Assembly (NCBI GenBank): GCA_003194525.1
Contig: NBIV01000008.1
Coordinates: 372,001-436,000 of the forward strand
Direction of reading: 5' to 3'
Length of the DNA stretch: 64,000 bases
DNA from: Gracilariopsis chorda
Lineage: Eukaryota > Rhodophyta > Florideophyceae > Gracilariales > Gracilariaceae
The translations under genes were made by a program, and so were the position numbers. Numbering within the stretch: position 1 is the stretch's first letter; every line of letters begins with the position of its first letter. Below are positions 1 through 11,719 of the stretch, one piece after another. A model generated the notes under the pieces. The model was not told where the DNA came from. It saw only the letters and a program-made list of their open reading frames with translations, and searched no databases.

Positions 1-2032
1 GTTGTCGAGGATACCGTACCGTGGGGGCTCGTATGAGAGGGAAAAGCGGAGTCGGCAGTCGTTATTGGCCGGAAGGAGACACTGGGCGAGGGCATCACTG
101 CAATGGCGTCTCCTGCCGGGTTTTCTACTGTCCCGGACTCCATACTACTTTCCGTTTCGGTGAGGAGGGCTCCGGTGCGAAACTTACGCTCTTCGCAAGC
201 CTTCTCGATGGTTAAGTAGACTTTCCATCACGGTGAGTATCTCCTACACCTTCTGCAAAGAGAACCAACTGCGGGAATTCGATCTTTGGGTGCGTTGCAG
301 AGTGATTGTGAACCGAAGCGTGGATTGTGGGCAGCAACCCTTCCAAGAATTAAGCCTTGAGCCAATAATCGATGAACATTTTTCCGCAACGGAGATTCTT
401 CTTCCATAATCGGTCCGCAAATTCACTTTCCGTTATACCGGAAATCTGCCAATATGTGGTGATATCGTGGTACGCTTCCGCAAGTCTTTCGTCATTAGCT
501 TACGTCTATAGGAGATGGTTTAAAACCTCCGGATAGGATCTTAAAAGTTCATCATCCTCGTCCAAGTCCACAGCACCAGACTCGCCCAAGATATGGTTCT
601 TGACGAGCTCCAGAGCTGGATGGGATGTGAAGAACTGAAAGAGCCAAACAGCGGCCCCTTCGTGATTGCCGTTCTGGTTGCATGCGGTTTGAAACGCGCA
701 AAAAAACTTGAAAACTGTGATCGGATCATTTCCACTGAAATTTCAGGGAATTTGTAGTGCAGTCCGTTTTGAAGACTTTGCTACTGTCCAGGCAACTTGG
801 GCGACGTACTTTCTGGAAAGTTTCATCGAGCGATAGGTCTTGAAGTTCAAAAACGTGGCGAAGTCTTGATTGTTCGGTTTGATTTGCCGGATACGGGAGA
901 CTTCAGATTCATCTTCTGTATCAGAGGATTGACTTGTATCCGAGTCAGAGCGATCAGACTCGGTGTCGGATTCTGAATGTACATAACGAGAATAACGCGA
1001 CCCTCGACGGTTTCGGTTACAATTATTCCTTTTGTTACGCTTCGTTCTCTCCGACTTTGGTTTGATGTTCGAAGTGACTCGCGCGATCTCCCTATCATGG
1101 AGGAGGCCATCCGAGTTTGGTACCAGAAATGGATCCAAGTTCGACGTGCAACTCACGAGCTCTTGATCATGGGGGAGGCCGTCCGAGTTCTGATTCACCT
1201 GAGCCTATAAGGGATTCGACGTTCCCCAGATGATCTCTTTAACAACGAGGAGCCTTTCCGTTCTGGTATTTCGAGCGACGTTCGACATGCCTGCCGTGAG
1301 CTGCTCCTGACGGGGAAGGCCGCCCGCATTGAATACTTCATCCATAGAGGGTTCAGCGCAGATTTCCATGTTGGGGTGACTGTTTTGCTGCAACACTTCT
1401 GTTGCAGGGATAGGTTGAGGGTGAGTTTCAGCATGTAACAAACGCTGCCTGCGGAGCTGGTGCGCGATCTCCGTTTCCAGGGGTTCGAAAACCGAGTCTG
1501 TTACAAGAGAAGCATTCCGTAGACGGGTGGAAACACTTTACACAATGATGGGAAGTTGCATTTCTATTCCAGACAAGACTTGCTTTTCAAGGACAGTATC
1601 GACCTGAACAGGTACTCGATTGGAGAGTTCCTCCGACAACCACCTCTCCAACTGGGGAAGAAGGGTGGCAAAATCCAAGACGCTTGGTGCGTCTAGTAAG
1701 GCAGAGATTACCAAATCGAGGGCACGATCCTGCACGGGGGATGCAGGTCCAAGGTCTCCTCCTCCACGTTCCGTGTTCGGTTGTGCTTCCCCAGTGCGGC
1801 GCAGCAAACAATCCGGGTTTTCAACGCCTGTTACAATCTCTTGGGGCTCACTGAGCGTGCTGTTGGACCGTGGTGGTGGCAAAGACATTGCAGGAGAATT
1901 AGATTCCGGGCGCACACGGCTGCATGTCGATGAAGCCAATTTTGGACGAGCGAGCTCGTCAAGCCGGGACGGTTTGGAAGTCATCGGGGGTGATGCGGCG
2001 TTTAGGCTACTCCTTCTTCCGATACAGTCCAA
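1..2032 (-). pseudogene. Decayed Ty3/gypsy-type gag, running off the left edge
   Basis: Read on the minus strand from 2032 leftward, consecutive open pieces in shifting frames form one gag-like protein. The N-terminal piece (2032-1538) is Ser/Pro rich. A Ser/Asp-rich stretch (about 990-890) is followed by a block beginning NNQDFATFLNFKTYRSMKLS. A capsid-like block with FKFFARFKTACNQ follows near 740-540, then one with ESEFADRLWKKNLRCGKMF near 460-370. The same order, with similar spacing and residues, occurs in the intact gag at 32,833-34,947, where the matching block is ETEFSVRLDKAFHRCGNVY. The reading frame changes several times and stops are present, so this copy is dead. The nucleic-acid-binding zinc knuckle expected after this block is not in the window and may lie beyond position 1. 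Gag proteins form the cytoplasmic capsid of retrotransposons. I am fairly sure of the family and less sure of the exact ends. Confidence 0.7.
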
Positions 2033-2659
2033 GCTGATCTATTGCTCCCACTAATAGACCGTTCTAGGTCGGAAGACCAGGTTTGAGGTAGTACGCGCGG
2101 ACGTTCTACTCAGGTGAAATGTCCGAGAACGGTGGCATGGGTATCGCGCAACGGTTTGTAAGGCTGTGCAGCTACCGAGTCGGAGAAGGCGGAACAGTGA
2201 AGGTGCGGAATAAGGCAAGGCCCCCTGGGGTGAGGCCGAGTAATGAGACAAGCGTAGCCCAAAATGGTACCACGCGGATAAGCCGGGAGCCCATGTAACG
2301 ATAAATATCCGATACAGCGCAGCCTGTACAGAACTTTGAAGAGCTGCATCTCCTACTACGACTTAGGATCCGTGCAAAGGAACTAAGACGAATAGCCTAG
2401 TGGGAAATACCTTCAGTTTCATTGGTGAGGGCGTCTGCCCCGCTAGTGGAGAATAAATATATAGCTGGACTGCGCCACACGTGTATGGCTTACTGTTTGC
2501 GGGGCACTAGCTGCCACCAGCAGACACGTTTGCTACTACACATACCACACTAGCCCACCAGCGGAAGGGCTCCTACAGCCAGAACAGCGCTCCGATAAAC
2601 GGTCTTTACTTCCTTACACGGGGAAAGGGTTACCCTTTTGTCTTGATGAACAAGGGGTA
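2033..2659. other. Spacer between head-to-head retroelement fragments; no gene seen
   Basis: No supported coding region. It lies where the leader or LTR of the minus-strand gag should be, and directly before the plus-strand integrase remnant. I could not match it to another LTR in the window, so its nature is open. Confidence 0.4.
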
Positions 2660-4379
2660 CTAATTTGCATTGTCGAAGCATCGGATCAAATCGTGATTCC
2701 ACATGTTCTGGAGAGTCATGTTTTGCATCTCGCTCACTATTCCCAGTTATCTGGACCCCCAGGCGGATCTAAGGTCTATCTTACGCTCAGAAGAGATTTT
2801 TATTGGCCAAAAATGGCGATGGATTGCCATGCTACGGTGACTTTATGTTCTTCATGCACGAAGAACTGCATCAAGTTGCGGAAAAGGAAACGGCCCCTGA
2901 AACTATTCCCGGCAAAGGTGCCTTTAGAGTACGTCATTATTGACACTCTAGGTGAGCTGATTGGCACAGAGTGAGGACATAAGTACCTATTGGTAATTAC
3001 GGACCGCTTCTCGAAGCTAACCGGACAGTCTCGCGCAAACAGATCTCGGCTGCAGTTATTGCGCAGTCTTTCATCCGAAAATGGGTTTATATGTACGGTC
3101 CGCCGTTGATTCTGCTTTCAAATAATGGAAATCAATTCGTTGCAAAGTTCTTCCAGGACGTGTGCCGCATTCCCGGCATGAGGAACGTATTTATCTCGAC
3201 CTACTAGCCGCAAACAAACGGGAAGGTTCAACTTGTTCATCGCAAACTCCTCATCGCCCTTCGACACTACGTCACTGATTACCCCAAGTATTTTGATCTC
3301 TACAAAAGCACGCTGTGAGACGCCTACAACACGCACAGCTCACAGGTCCAATATACCACGAAGATAAAATGGCCTCGTTTGAGCTGGTCCTGTCTCGCCG
3401 CCCGCTAGCAATACCAGAAACGCTGCAAGAAGACAGCGAATGAGACATGCCAACAGCGGCAAAGCACCACCTCGAGTGGAGAGACAAACTAAGGAGACGC
3501 GTGGAGCAGGCCCCAAGGGATTTGCAAAAGACCCTGGCCCGCTACAGGCGGAAATACGACGCCAGTCTGCGCCCAATAATTTCGGATATCCGGGATGGTG
3601 GTCACTTCGTTGTGCCTGTTGATCTTCCAGATGGGAAGGCACCCGAAGGAAGGAGAGAGCTCTAAAGAAGGCATAAGTTATCCCCAGTAGTGTCTGGTCC
3701 ATTTGCGATAATCGAGCTTGACTCGGGCACGGTGGTGATCCACAGAGACGAAGACGTCGAAACAATCTCATGCGATCGTGTGGTGAAAGCCCCAGACCCC
3801 GCTCGAGGCAGAACCACGGCACAAGCCACCGCTGCTCAGCGAGAGGACGTCGACTGTGTGACCACGGAGGTGACAGTGGCGTCACCGCCACTCAGCAGCC
3901 TGGAATTATCCGACATTCCGCCTCCCGGGCGAGCGGTGGTACAACCGCCACCCAATGGCACTATAAGCATGGCAACCCGTCCCATATCAGCACGAGTTGT
4001 CCACGTGCAGAATATCTTGCAGAAAGGGTCTGATTCTGGCGCCGTCATAGGCGACGGGTCACTAGGAACCCCCGAGACGACCGTTAATTGGTCGGGCAAC
4101 AGTGTCGCAAACGCCGTTGTGCCTCCCCAAAGAGAGCACGCTGCCGTAGACCATCTACCAACTCGTGAAGAAAACGTAATGACTGATCGCATCGTCAAAA
4201 AAGCCGAGGAACGCAACCCATCTCACATAGCAAAAGAACTCCAGAAAGAGAAGATCGTGAGCGCTGACGCCACACTGGTGAAAACACGGAAAACGACGTC
4301 TGGGGTATCCGCCACCAAAAAGACCGGAAATTCCCGAGGCCGCTTCACTCGAAGCGACCCCCGAGTCAAACTGAGATAA
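2660..4379 (+). pseudogene. Ty3/gypsy integrase remnant with lost catalytic residues
   Basis: The frame from about 2690 encodes an HHCC-type integrase zinc domain, with His residues in LESHVLHLAHYS and the Cys pair in TLCSSC. It resembles the pol sequence near 37,760-37,890. The core domain follows with VITDRFSKL. The second catalytic Asp sits in a motif that now reads LSNNGNQF (Asp to Asn), and the catalytic Glu in the PQTNGKV motif is Gln. In-frame stops occur at about 2972, 3205, 3316 and later. A post-core region (3447-3665) contains RYRRKYDASLRP and GHFVVPVDLPDGK. A long tail ORF (3690-4379) starts with SGPFAIIELDSGTVVI, which looks like the integrase C-terminal barrel. No reverse transcriptase precedes it, so the copy is 5' truncated. 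Confidence 0.75.
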
Positions 4380-4514
4380 TACGGACCTTCCTAGATAGGA
4401 ACTATCGAGGCGTACAATAGCTACAAGGCTTCGTCTTTACCGACACTCTCAGATTCTCCAAATTCTAACTTAAGCTGGAAAAGCCGGAACATATCTAGGA
4501 ACATACGGACGCCC

Positions 4515-4877
4515 GTGGGAGATATGGATATCTCGGAGGGTGAAGAACCTAACCACACCGCGATGCAAGAAGGGAATACTCCCGCCATTAGGGATTCCCC
4601 GAACGCGCAGACACGCGAAGGCGTGGAGGACGATGAGTACGTTATCGACCGCATCGTCAATAGCGCTTTAGACGAAGATGAACACAAGCTGCGATATCGA
4701 GTGCGATGGTATGGCCACCTGTCCGAAGTGGACACTTGGGAAGCTTTGGACACCCTACCTCGGTGGCACATGGTGCATTATCACGGCAGGAAGAAACTGC
4801 CATTACCGGCGACTCTGGTGGACGCTCTCGTCGGGTTACTCCTGGAAATGTTGGACATGGATGCCCTGGACCACTGA
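4515..4877 (+). pseudogene. Chromodomain at the end of the retroelement integrase
   Basis: This open frame encodes about 120 residues. After an acidic stretch, the chromodomain runs from DEYVIDRIVNSALDEDEHK through LRYRVRWYGHLSEVDTWEAL, then LDTLPRWHMVHYHGRKK. The aromatic positions of the methyl-lysine cage type (Y in EYVI, W in RWYG, W in DTWE) are present. In chromoviruses such a domain sits at the integrase C-terminus and steers insertion to marked chromatin. It follows the integrase tail at 3690-4379, separated by stops, so it belongs to the same dead element. There is no good ATG at the start of the frame (GTG at 4515, ATG at 4524), as expected for part of a polyprotein. Confidence 0.8.
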
Positions 4878-6070
4878 AGTGGGAGGATAGGGACGACCCC
4901 TGATCACAGGGAAGGAATGGATACTACAGACAGTACAACAAAGGCGGAATAAATGTAAGTTTATTGATCAGAGATCACCCTGTGCTGGGCGAAATGAGCG
5001 TTGCCAGGCCTGTCGCATAAAACGCGTTCTCAGGCGCTTGGCTCCGTTGGGTCCTGGTTCAGGCTGTTGCGTAGCAGTCCCAGCAGTTGCTGACGACCAT
5101 AAAATACTGGTTGACGAGATTCTCGTCTCGAACGGATTGTGGATAAAATCACGGTGCTCTGGCGAACAATTCGGAATGGTTGATCGGGTTTCCACCTACT
5201 AAGTGTGCCCGATGCGGAAATGTTCACTGTTGGCAGCGTTGAGGAGGGAGGATTACCGCAGTGTTGGAGATTTATGTCGGTAAGAATGGCTGCGTCTGAG
5301 ACAGTAGTGCCGTCTGGGAAGTCAGTACTGGACCGGGGGTTGACGCAGGTGGCTGCTTTTGTTGCTGTTGGGAAGGTTGGTTAAAAAATGTGTTCATCGT
5401 TGGGCAAAGAGAAGAGGTCCCGAGAAATTCAGTGAAACATGTGTCAGATCAGTCGGGAGGTACCGGGGTTTATCACATGCTTCGCTGCTTGTATTGGTGA
5501 TTGCTTCGGCAAGCTGGGCTCTTAACGGAGGGTATATGTGGCGTCAGGAGTATTCGGCGTTCCGAGGCACTCTTTTTGCGTACGTCACTGATGACGTTTC
5601 ATAGCAGGATGGTATTCCCGGGCATCCGGGGGTACCCATATGCGCTATTGGTGGGTGCAATTGGTGATGCTGCTCATATGTGGATTATACCACTAATTTG
5701 GTTGTCGCACAGTAGGTGCTTGCGTCGACACACACACTTATAATTTCTAAATATTTAATGATTGGCCGTAGGTAGTAGCGGCCATCCGAGTGGTACTTAG
5801 TCGCCGACGCTTGGTCCTTCTCAGAAAACGGGGACAAGAAGGGCATGAACCGAAGTCCCTAGTCTTTAATCCTTTCTCGGGTCTCCGAAACTAGTGCATG
5901 ACCTGCGGTTTCCCGTGCCCTTGCGAGAGCATCACCTGACAAATGCTTAACCGTGATTACACGTTCCGTTGCGCATTGCTGTTTGGGGTCTCTATTGGAA
6001 ACTCGCCACCGCAAGCGGCACCTATTCGTATAGGGTTATTTGTGCGGATCACCGCGAGCTACCGAATCCC
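4878..6070. other. No gene seen; possible 3' end of the chromovirus remnant
   Basis: Directly after the chromodomain stop there is a purine-rich run (about 4878-4895) of the kind that primes plus-strand synthesis next to a 3' LTR. No matching second LTR was found. The short open frames at 5359-5743 resemble nothing I know. Confidence 0.35.
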
Positions 6071-6745
6071 TCTAGGGAAGTATTGGTGATACCACATTTG
6101 AGTATAGTTGGCTCTAGCATCAGTTCTATTGTGCTTATCTCACTTAGGTTTATTCTAATTAACCTCCTGCAGAGATCGTTTACCTACTTGCCATGTACAC
6201 CTGGCCTCAAATCTGAGTTGTTATCTTTGTTACATACTTTCAATATGACATGACAACATGCTCATGTCAGAGAAGTCATGGCCGACCACACGGGCAACGT
6301 TAGCTCCCACGTACACGTCGCGTACTATTCACAATGGTGACAGATACCTCACCCGGTACACCAATGATTATATGGTCATAAACCACTCCCGAAAGATCAA
6401 TGTCAAGTCATCATTGGCAGCCTGGGTTGATGCCAGATCATCAAGAATCTGTCTAGCGCTGGATAATCCCAAGCCATATAGCAAGTCACCAGCGATGCTG
6501 AAATCCACCAAGTCATCAAACGGACTAGATCTCGCGCTGAACCTGGTAAATCACCTACGTACGGACGCCAACGAGCAAGACGAAGCATAATGCCCTTACA
6601 CACGGACGATTCTCATTCACTAGTGGCACTGATAGAACTAGACTAGACCCTCTATATAAACCCCGATCCATGCACCGAACGTCACCTCAGATCATCATCA
6701 TCCACTTCCAACTCGTTTCCCACCATTGCACCTATGTTTCTAACA
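6071..6745 (+). repeat. Solo LTR-like repeat, copy 1 of 4
   Basis: This is one of four related sequences of about 0.65-0.67 kb (others at 14,606-15,279, 21,533-22,206 and 22,851-23,498). It ends in TCTAACA, the inverse of the TGTTAGA that starts the better copies. It has a TATA box (TATATAAACC, about 6653-6662) about 90 bp before its end, where an LTR promoter is expected. Its own start has drifted (TCTAGGG). No primer-binding site follows and no internal element partner lies in the same orientation nearby, so it is best read as a solo LTR. Confidence 0.75.
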
Positions 6746-6859
6746 GCAAGCCGACTTATTGTAACAATGTAAGCATAAAGCAAAGATAATTCGTACGAAG
6801 CCTACCGGTACGAAGATATTATGTGAAGCTACTGCACATCATCATATCGGTACAAAAGA

Positions 6860-7853
6860 AATAAATGCAATTTCTTTTAATCCCAGAGATAATATTCTGT
6901 TGAAGGTTTCTCACCACGGTGGTTCGCAAAACGGGAGGGTTCTTGATGGCCCAGTTAGACTACGTCGGTTCGCTAAACCTTATTTTAACGGTGCCGAGGA
7001 TCGTTTCACAAGAAAAGTGTTCTGACCACGTGTTGGCCCACAGATGCTGATGTTCGTGGAAGATTCTCCATGGGACGAGTATTCCTTCTATGACCTCTAC
7101 TGTTTGGGGCTAACAGTCTTTGGGAGAGGCAACTTGGATTACGACAGAACTGAGGGGTATTCTTGGGTAATTGAGAAAATACAGTTCAAGAATGGATACT
7201 ACTATGGTGTAGACGAAGCTACTCAACACGAAAAGGCCATTGATCTTTATGTCCTTCGCATATTTCGTACTCGTTCGGTCAGATCCATGTTCTACACAGC
7301 AAATCGGATCATGAAAATTTTGGAGGTGGCTGAGTGATGCTTCAGGAACACAGGACGTTATTTACCAATATCTTCTGGTGGTTTTGGAGGGCCCAATCAC
7401 AGCGTTAGCGATTATGAGCTACGGAACGAACATTCAATTCACTTGCAGGACGAGACTGGCTTATGTCTCTTCTCAGTTTTATTTAATGTATTGCATGCTC
7501 TCCACGCTCCCGCTTGTCCTGACTACTCCGAATGGATCCTGGGGTGTCAGAGTACTTTTGAGCAGTTTATTATTCCTGCACTTTGAATTCGAGATTTCCA
7601 TATTGTGAAGAAACACCTTTCTCATTGCAATGCATACATGCGACTAGTTCAATGGCAGGGTCACTTGATTCGTGTTACAGATGTTGTTTACCACTCTTCT
7701 GGTGTCTACCTTTTCATTCTGCATAAAACTGGAGGCGTCTAAAGTACTTGGCCAATCGATAATGATCATGGTCATATTCTTGATTTACGAACTATAAAGG
7801 TTAGTAGTTTGCCCGCACTCGCTGCAGTGATGTGTCGGTAGTGCTTCTGAGCT
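6860..7853 (+). pseudogene. Unrecognised gene remnant, single frame with several stops
   Basis: One reading frame stays protein-like for about 330 codons, interrupted by stops near 7022, 7335, 7605 and 7739. The longest open part (7044-7337) reads FVEDSPWDEYSFYDLYCLGL and onward, rich in aromatic and charged residues. Later parts include LCLFSVLFNVLHALHAP, RVTDVVYHSSGVYLFILHKTGG and WPIDNDHGHILDLRTIKV, which look like a folded globular protein rather than random sequence. Because all segments share one frame, the decay is by point mutation without indels. I do not recognise the family. It lies just downstream of a solo LTR in the same orientation and may once have been cargo of a mobile element or a host gene. 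The last part contains His and Asp motifs that could suit an enzyme, but that is only a guess. Confidence 0.45.
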
Positions 7854-8094
7854 TCTTGAGGTCGTTGAAATTCGGCAACAGGTTCTAAATCTCTATCGTT
7901 TTTGTGAACATCCACGTCATCGTAATGATAACCACATTAGGGGTCGTAAAAGTCACGCTACGGCGGATGAGACGGGGTTCATCATTATTGATTAGGCCTT
8001 CCACGGTTAGGTATTGCCGTCTTATGACTATACATTATCTTGAGTAAACTGCTTAAATTTATTTTTCTGCTTCTAGATGCGCACAAAATACTTC

Positions 8095-9150
8095 TCTACT
8101 TTAAGAATTGATCCTTTATATTTGGTGGTGTTGGCTTGTAGAGTACAAGGGGTCGGGCATGAATGGGACTCCTGCTTATTCTTCCATTGCTTGATTTGAG
8201 AACATATGCAGAATGCTTAGCTCTATCGATTGTACAAGGACCATAGAACTTAGACGAAATCGGGGCTAATTCTTGGCTTTGCGCAGATTTGGTTCTCGAG
8301 CCATTAGCGCTTCATTCTCTACCTGAAACCCTTTATCCTTAGTAGCTCCTTAAGTTTTTGAGTGTATCAGTGCTGATGTAGCTCTTTGATTAAAAGCAGA
8401 CTCTATTTCCACCCCACAATGTATCTCACCACCACGTAGGACGAGACCAGACGGATCATTTTGAGACGGTCAAACACTACACAGCAACTCAAATGGAGAA
8501 GGGTCTTTCCTCGAATGACGGCACCTGTATCCAAACAGCACCTTCTGTAACAGTTTGCCCCAAGGCTCTGGACATTGTAGACGTCTCTAAGTCATAGATT
8601 CCTTTAGAATGCGAATAATTTGTTCGACTCTGCCAGTCAACATTGGTGCGTACGCTATCACCGTCTTCCTGGTGATGCCGTGGCGTTCTTTGAGAAACAT
8701 CATTTGCATTAAAACTAGTAGCATTATCAGAGATCACAAAGCGAGGCGAGCAAAATGGAGCCATTATATCCCCCTTTAAAACTTCAATCACTTCCTTGGC
8801 GGTTGACTTCGATATGGTTTTAGCAATCGCCCAACCTCGTACATGCTCTACCCCAACCTGCATGAATCGATTTCTCCGAACTTTCGTTGGCAGAGTTCCA
8901 GCAAAATACATAGAAAACGTATGAAAAAAGGCCGTCAAGGGGTATTGGAGCGTAGTTCGATACGTCGGTACATGCTTTGCCGATTGGCACCCATCACAGT
9001 TTCTTACACACTCCACAACATGCTTCTACACTCCTCTCAACCAGTAAAGTCCTAATAAAAATTGATTGGTACTATCAATGTCCCAGCGTCCAATATGATC
9101 ATGAAAACTCTTGAAGATATGCAGTCGGTGTCCTGCCCGCGGTATTACTA
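8095..9150 (-). pseudogene. Integrase remnant of element 2
   Basis: The zinc domain shows FHDHIGRWDIDSTNQF with its His pair, then VRNCDGCQSAKH with the Cys pair. In the core, the first catalytic Asp region reads GVEHVRGWAIAKTI, where Glu replaces the usual Asp. The second Asp is kept in RFVISDNATSFNAN. The sequence then drifts out of recognition before the third catalytic residue. Downstream of 8489, after frame changes, a C-terminal barrel-like stretch contains ELAPISSKFYGPCTIDRAK and SPIHARPLVLYKP, typical of the region after the core that contacts DNA. Integrase inserts the cDNA into nuclear DNA. This copy cannot be functional. Confidence 0.75.
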
Positions 9151-10590
9151 GAAGTTCTCCCATAGTCCCGCCAAAAATTATTTCGTTCTATTCAATATAT
9201 GTCTTGGAGTTCCTTTTAAACTTGTGAAGTTCGACGTGATCTTTAGTTTTCAATGTCTATACTAAGATTTTAATCCCTGTATCGACGAAAAACTATTCTA
9301 AGTCTCCACGTACCAACTCTTCCAAGCAATTGGTAGTACGGCTTCATTGCTCTATTGTCGTGCAAATACTTTTATACGCTACAAATAGTCTGAAACGAGG
9401 TTACTTGCTCCTGGCCTATATTTTATCTCAAACTCATTTTCGGAAAGAAAATACAGCCGTCTTGCAAGTTTTCAATGGATATATCGCTTTCTAGACACAT
9501 ACTGCATGGCATGGTGATCTGTAATGAGTTGAAATAGGAGAGAGAACAGCAAGTAAACAAGAAACATGTTAAATGCACAGATGACTGCTAATGCTTCGCG
9601 TTTTCAGGCCAAGTAACGTTTCGTCTCTCAGTGGCTGGCATCGTACGAATAGCATACTGTACAGGATGTACTTTGCGTTCCCTCTTCAGAGACAGGGCTG
9701 CCCCTAGAAAAACATTGGATGCATCAGCCTCCACTATGAAGGGTTCATCAAGGTGTGGAAATCCCAGAACTGGAGGTTTTATTAGCTTCTTCTTGAGATC
9801 CAGGAAAGCTTCTTCTATTTCTTGAGTCCAGCATCACCTTTTCTGGTGACTTGGCCTCATTCAAGGACGCAGATGCTTCAGCAAACCTACGTATGAACAG
9901 TTGATAGTATCTGGCTAGTCATAGGAAACGTCGTACCTCAGTCACATAGGTTGGAAGTGGGGCTTCCTTTATAGCTTTGCTATGCTCTGGTTCCTTCGTG
10001 ATTCCCATTCTATCGATGATATGTCCTAAGATCTTCAATACAGGTGGCGCAAAACTACAGCCAGCCTGTTTAATCTTCAACCCTTTCGAGGCACGTCTGT
10101 TAATTAATTTTTAGAAATGCAGCTGATAATCGTCTATATTGTCGGAGTAAATGAGAAATTCATACAAATACTCACAAAGAAAGGATAAATCTTTCCGTCT
10201 GGATTCCATCAATCTCTGAAATGTAACAGGTGCAATCTTCAATTCAAATCGCACGACTTTGAACTTGAATGTACCAAATCTACAGATAAAATTTGTCATT
10301 TCTTTGCACTCTTTGGCCATTTTCACTTACCAGTATCTTCAAAACAAATTTATTTTCGTGAATAGCGAGGGCCCGCCAACGTCATCAAAAAATTCTTCTA
10401 TATATAGTAGTTGCCACAGATCTGACTTTATTTTAGCGTTCAATGCAAGGTATTCCTCACAATCCATCGGGCTTCCACATATTATCGTTTCATTTAAAAG
10501 GGGGAAGTACGAAGGGGAGTTTGCTGGTCTGATGATTCCTGCAGGAAGCATTTTATTATTCTCTTTTCTTAACAAATCAACATGTCGCAT
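9151..10590 (-). pseudogene. Reverse transcriptase and RNase H remnant of element 2
   Basis: The palm start is recognisable at 10,590-10,339 in NNKMLPAGIIRPANSP, followed by a decayed DYR-like block and SLFTKINLF. After a frame change, 10,326-10,111 carries FELKIAPVTFQRLMES and then LYEFLIYSDNIDDY in place of the usual YLDD active site, so the catalytic Asp pair is damaged. The connection domain follows (ILGHIIDRMGITKEPEHS, about 10,040-9,980). An RNase H piece ends in SENEFEIKYRPGASNLVSDYL near 9,430-9,370. The segments are in order, in several frames and with stops. Confidence 0.75.
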
Positions 10591-10934
10591 TAGGAGAGGT
10601 GTTCCCCGAAACTTTAACTTCTCTGCATCATTTCGCTCACATTAATGCCTGACTGGGACATCAAGAGCTCTAAAGTCTTGCAGAAACCAAGAAATGGCCT
10701 TAAAGTGTTTCAGTGTTGTGGAGAGCCGCAAGTGTGCCCTTTTCGAGAGATGCCTGATCTTCGTCGCAAGTAATGCCAACTTTTGGTCTTTTTCCTCTTC
10801 TACCACGTTCAGCAAATGTAGGTACTCCCCTCAATAGCACTATCGTAATCTTTTCCTAAGAGCTGGTGGATTGGTTTCTTCCCCATCACTCTCACTATTC
10901 ATCGTCGGTTGAAATTCGATCTCCATCGCAGTAG

Positions 10935-11410
10935 CTACAACAAGCTCTTTATTTTCATCAGTTCTGGACTGGAAGACCCTATGTATATCTCCAAGTTTGA
11001 GGTGAAATACTCACTATCTGTCCCAGATACTGCCGTATCAGGAATACGTTGGTCGTAATAGAGGTCTAATACGGAATCCTTCTCTTTTATAGACATGGTC
11101 AGAGTATGATCTTCCAGGCGGATGCAGGCTCGAACGTTCTGCAATGCTAGAGAACTGAGAATCAAGTCCACTGGTGGGTCATCCACAACTATAAAGCTTA
11201 GAAGGGTTTTTGAATCACCCAAAAGCATGAAACGCCTTCGACGACGCCTTGTATTACTACCATAGAGCTTCCATCGGCAATTTTAAACTTCCTTGTGGTT
11301 GCTTCTGGTGAGAGTGTAAGTTCTTCCATCAGTGAAGTAGAGAGAAAGCTTTTAAATGCATCTGAGTATAACAGTGCACTTATTTTGGTTCCGAATAGTT
11401 TCAGTGTCAC
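10935..11410 (-). pseudogene. Aspartic protease region of element 2
   Basis: Two overlapping open pieces (11,410-11,198 and 11,228-10,935) lie between gag and reverse transcriptase, the usual place of the retroviral-type protease. The piece KISALLYSDAFKSFLSTSLM has the layout of an active-site loop, but the Asp-Ser/Thr-Gly triad is lost (Tyr-Ser-Asp-Ala at that place). The second piece has hydrophobic strands (SFIVVDDPPVDLILSSLAL) that fit the second half of the fold. Identification rests on position and pattern together. Confidence 0.55.
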
Positions 11411-11719
11411 GAAGTTTAGTCCTCGGCTACCTTCAGGCCTATTAGCAACAGAACCCTTCTGGGTCTTAAAATTCTTAAAGAACAGTTTCTAAGTCTCGAG
11501 TTTTGCCTCCCGGAGATCTTGAAACGGTAGCTGACCCAACGTGAGTCTGAATGAGGCATTTGGCACTTCAATAGTTACATTGTACCATCCTGAAATTAGG
11601 ATATTCTATCTTATCTGGCGTTCTGGTTTTTTTTCTGGCCCGATTTGCGGGATTCGGGTTTGATCGTGTTCCGACTCCGTAGACCCTTCGTAAGCTCGAT
11701 AAAATGACCTGGAGAAGGT

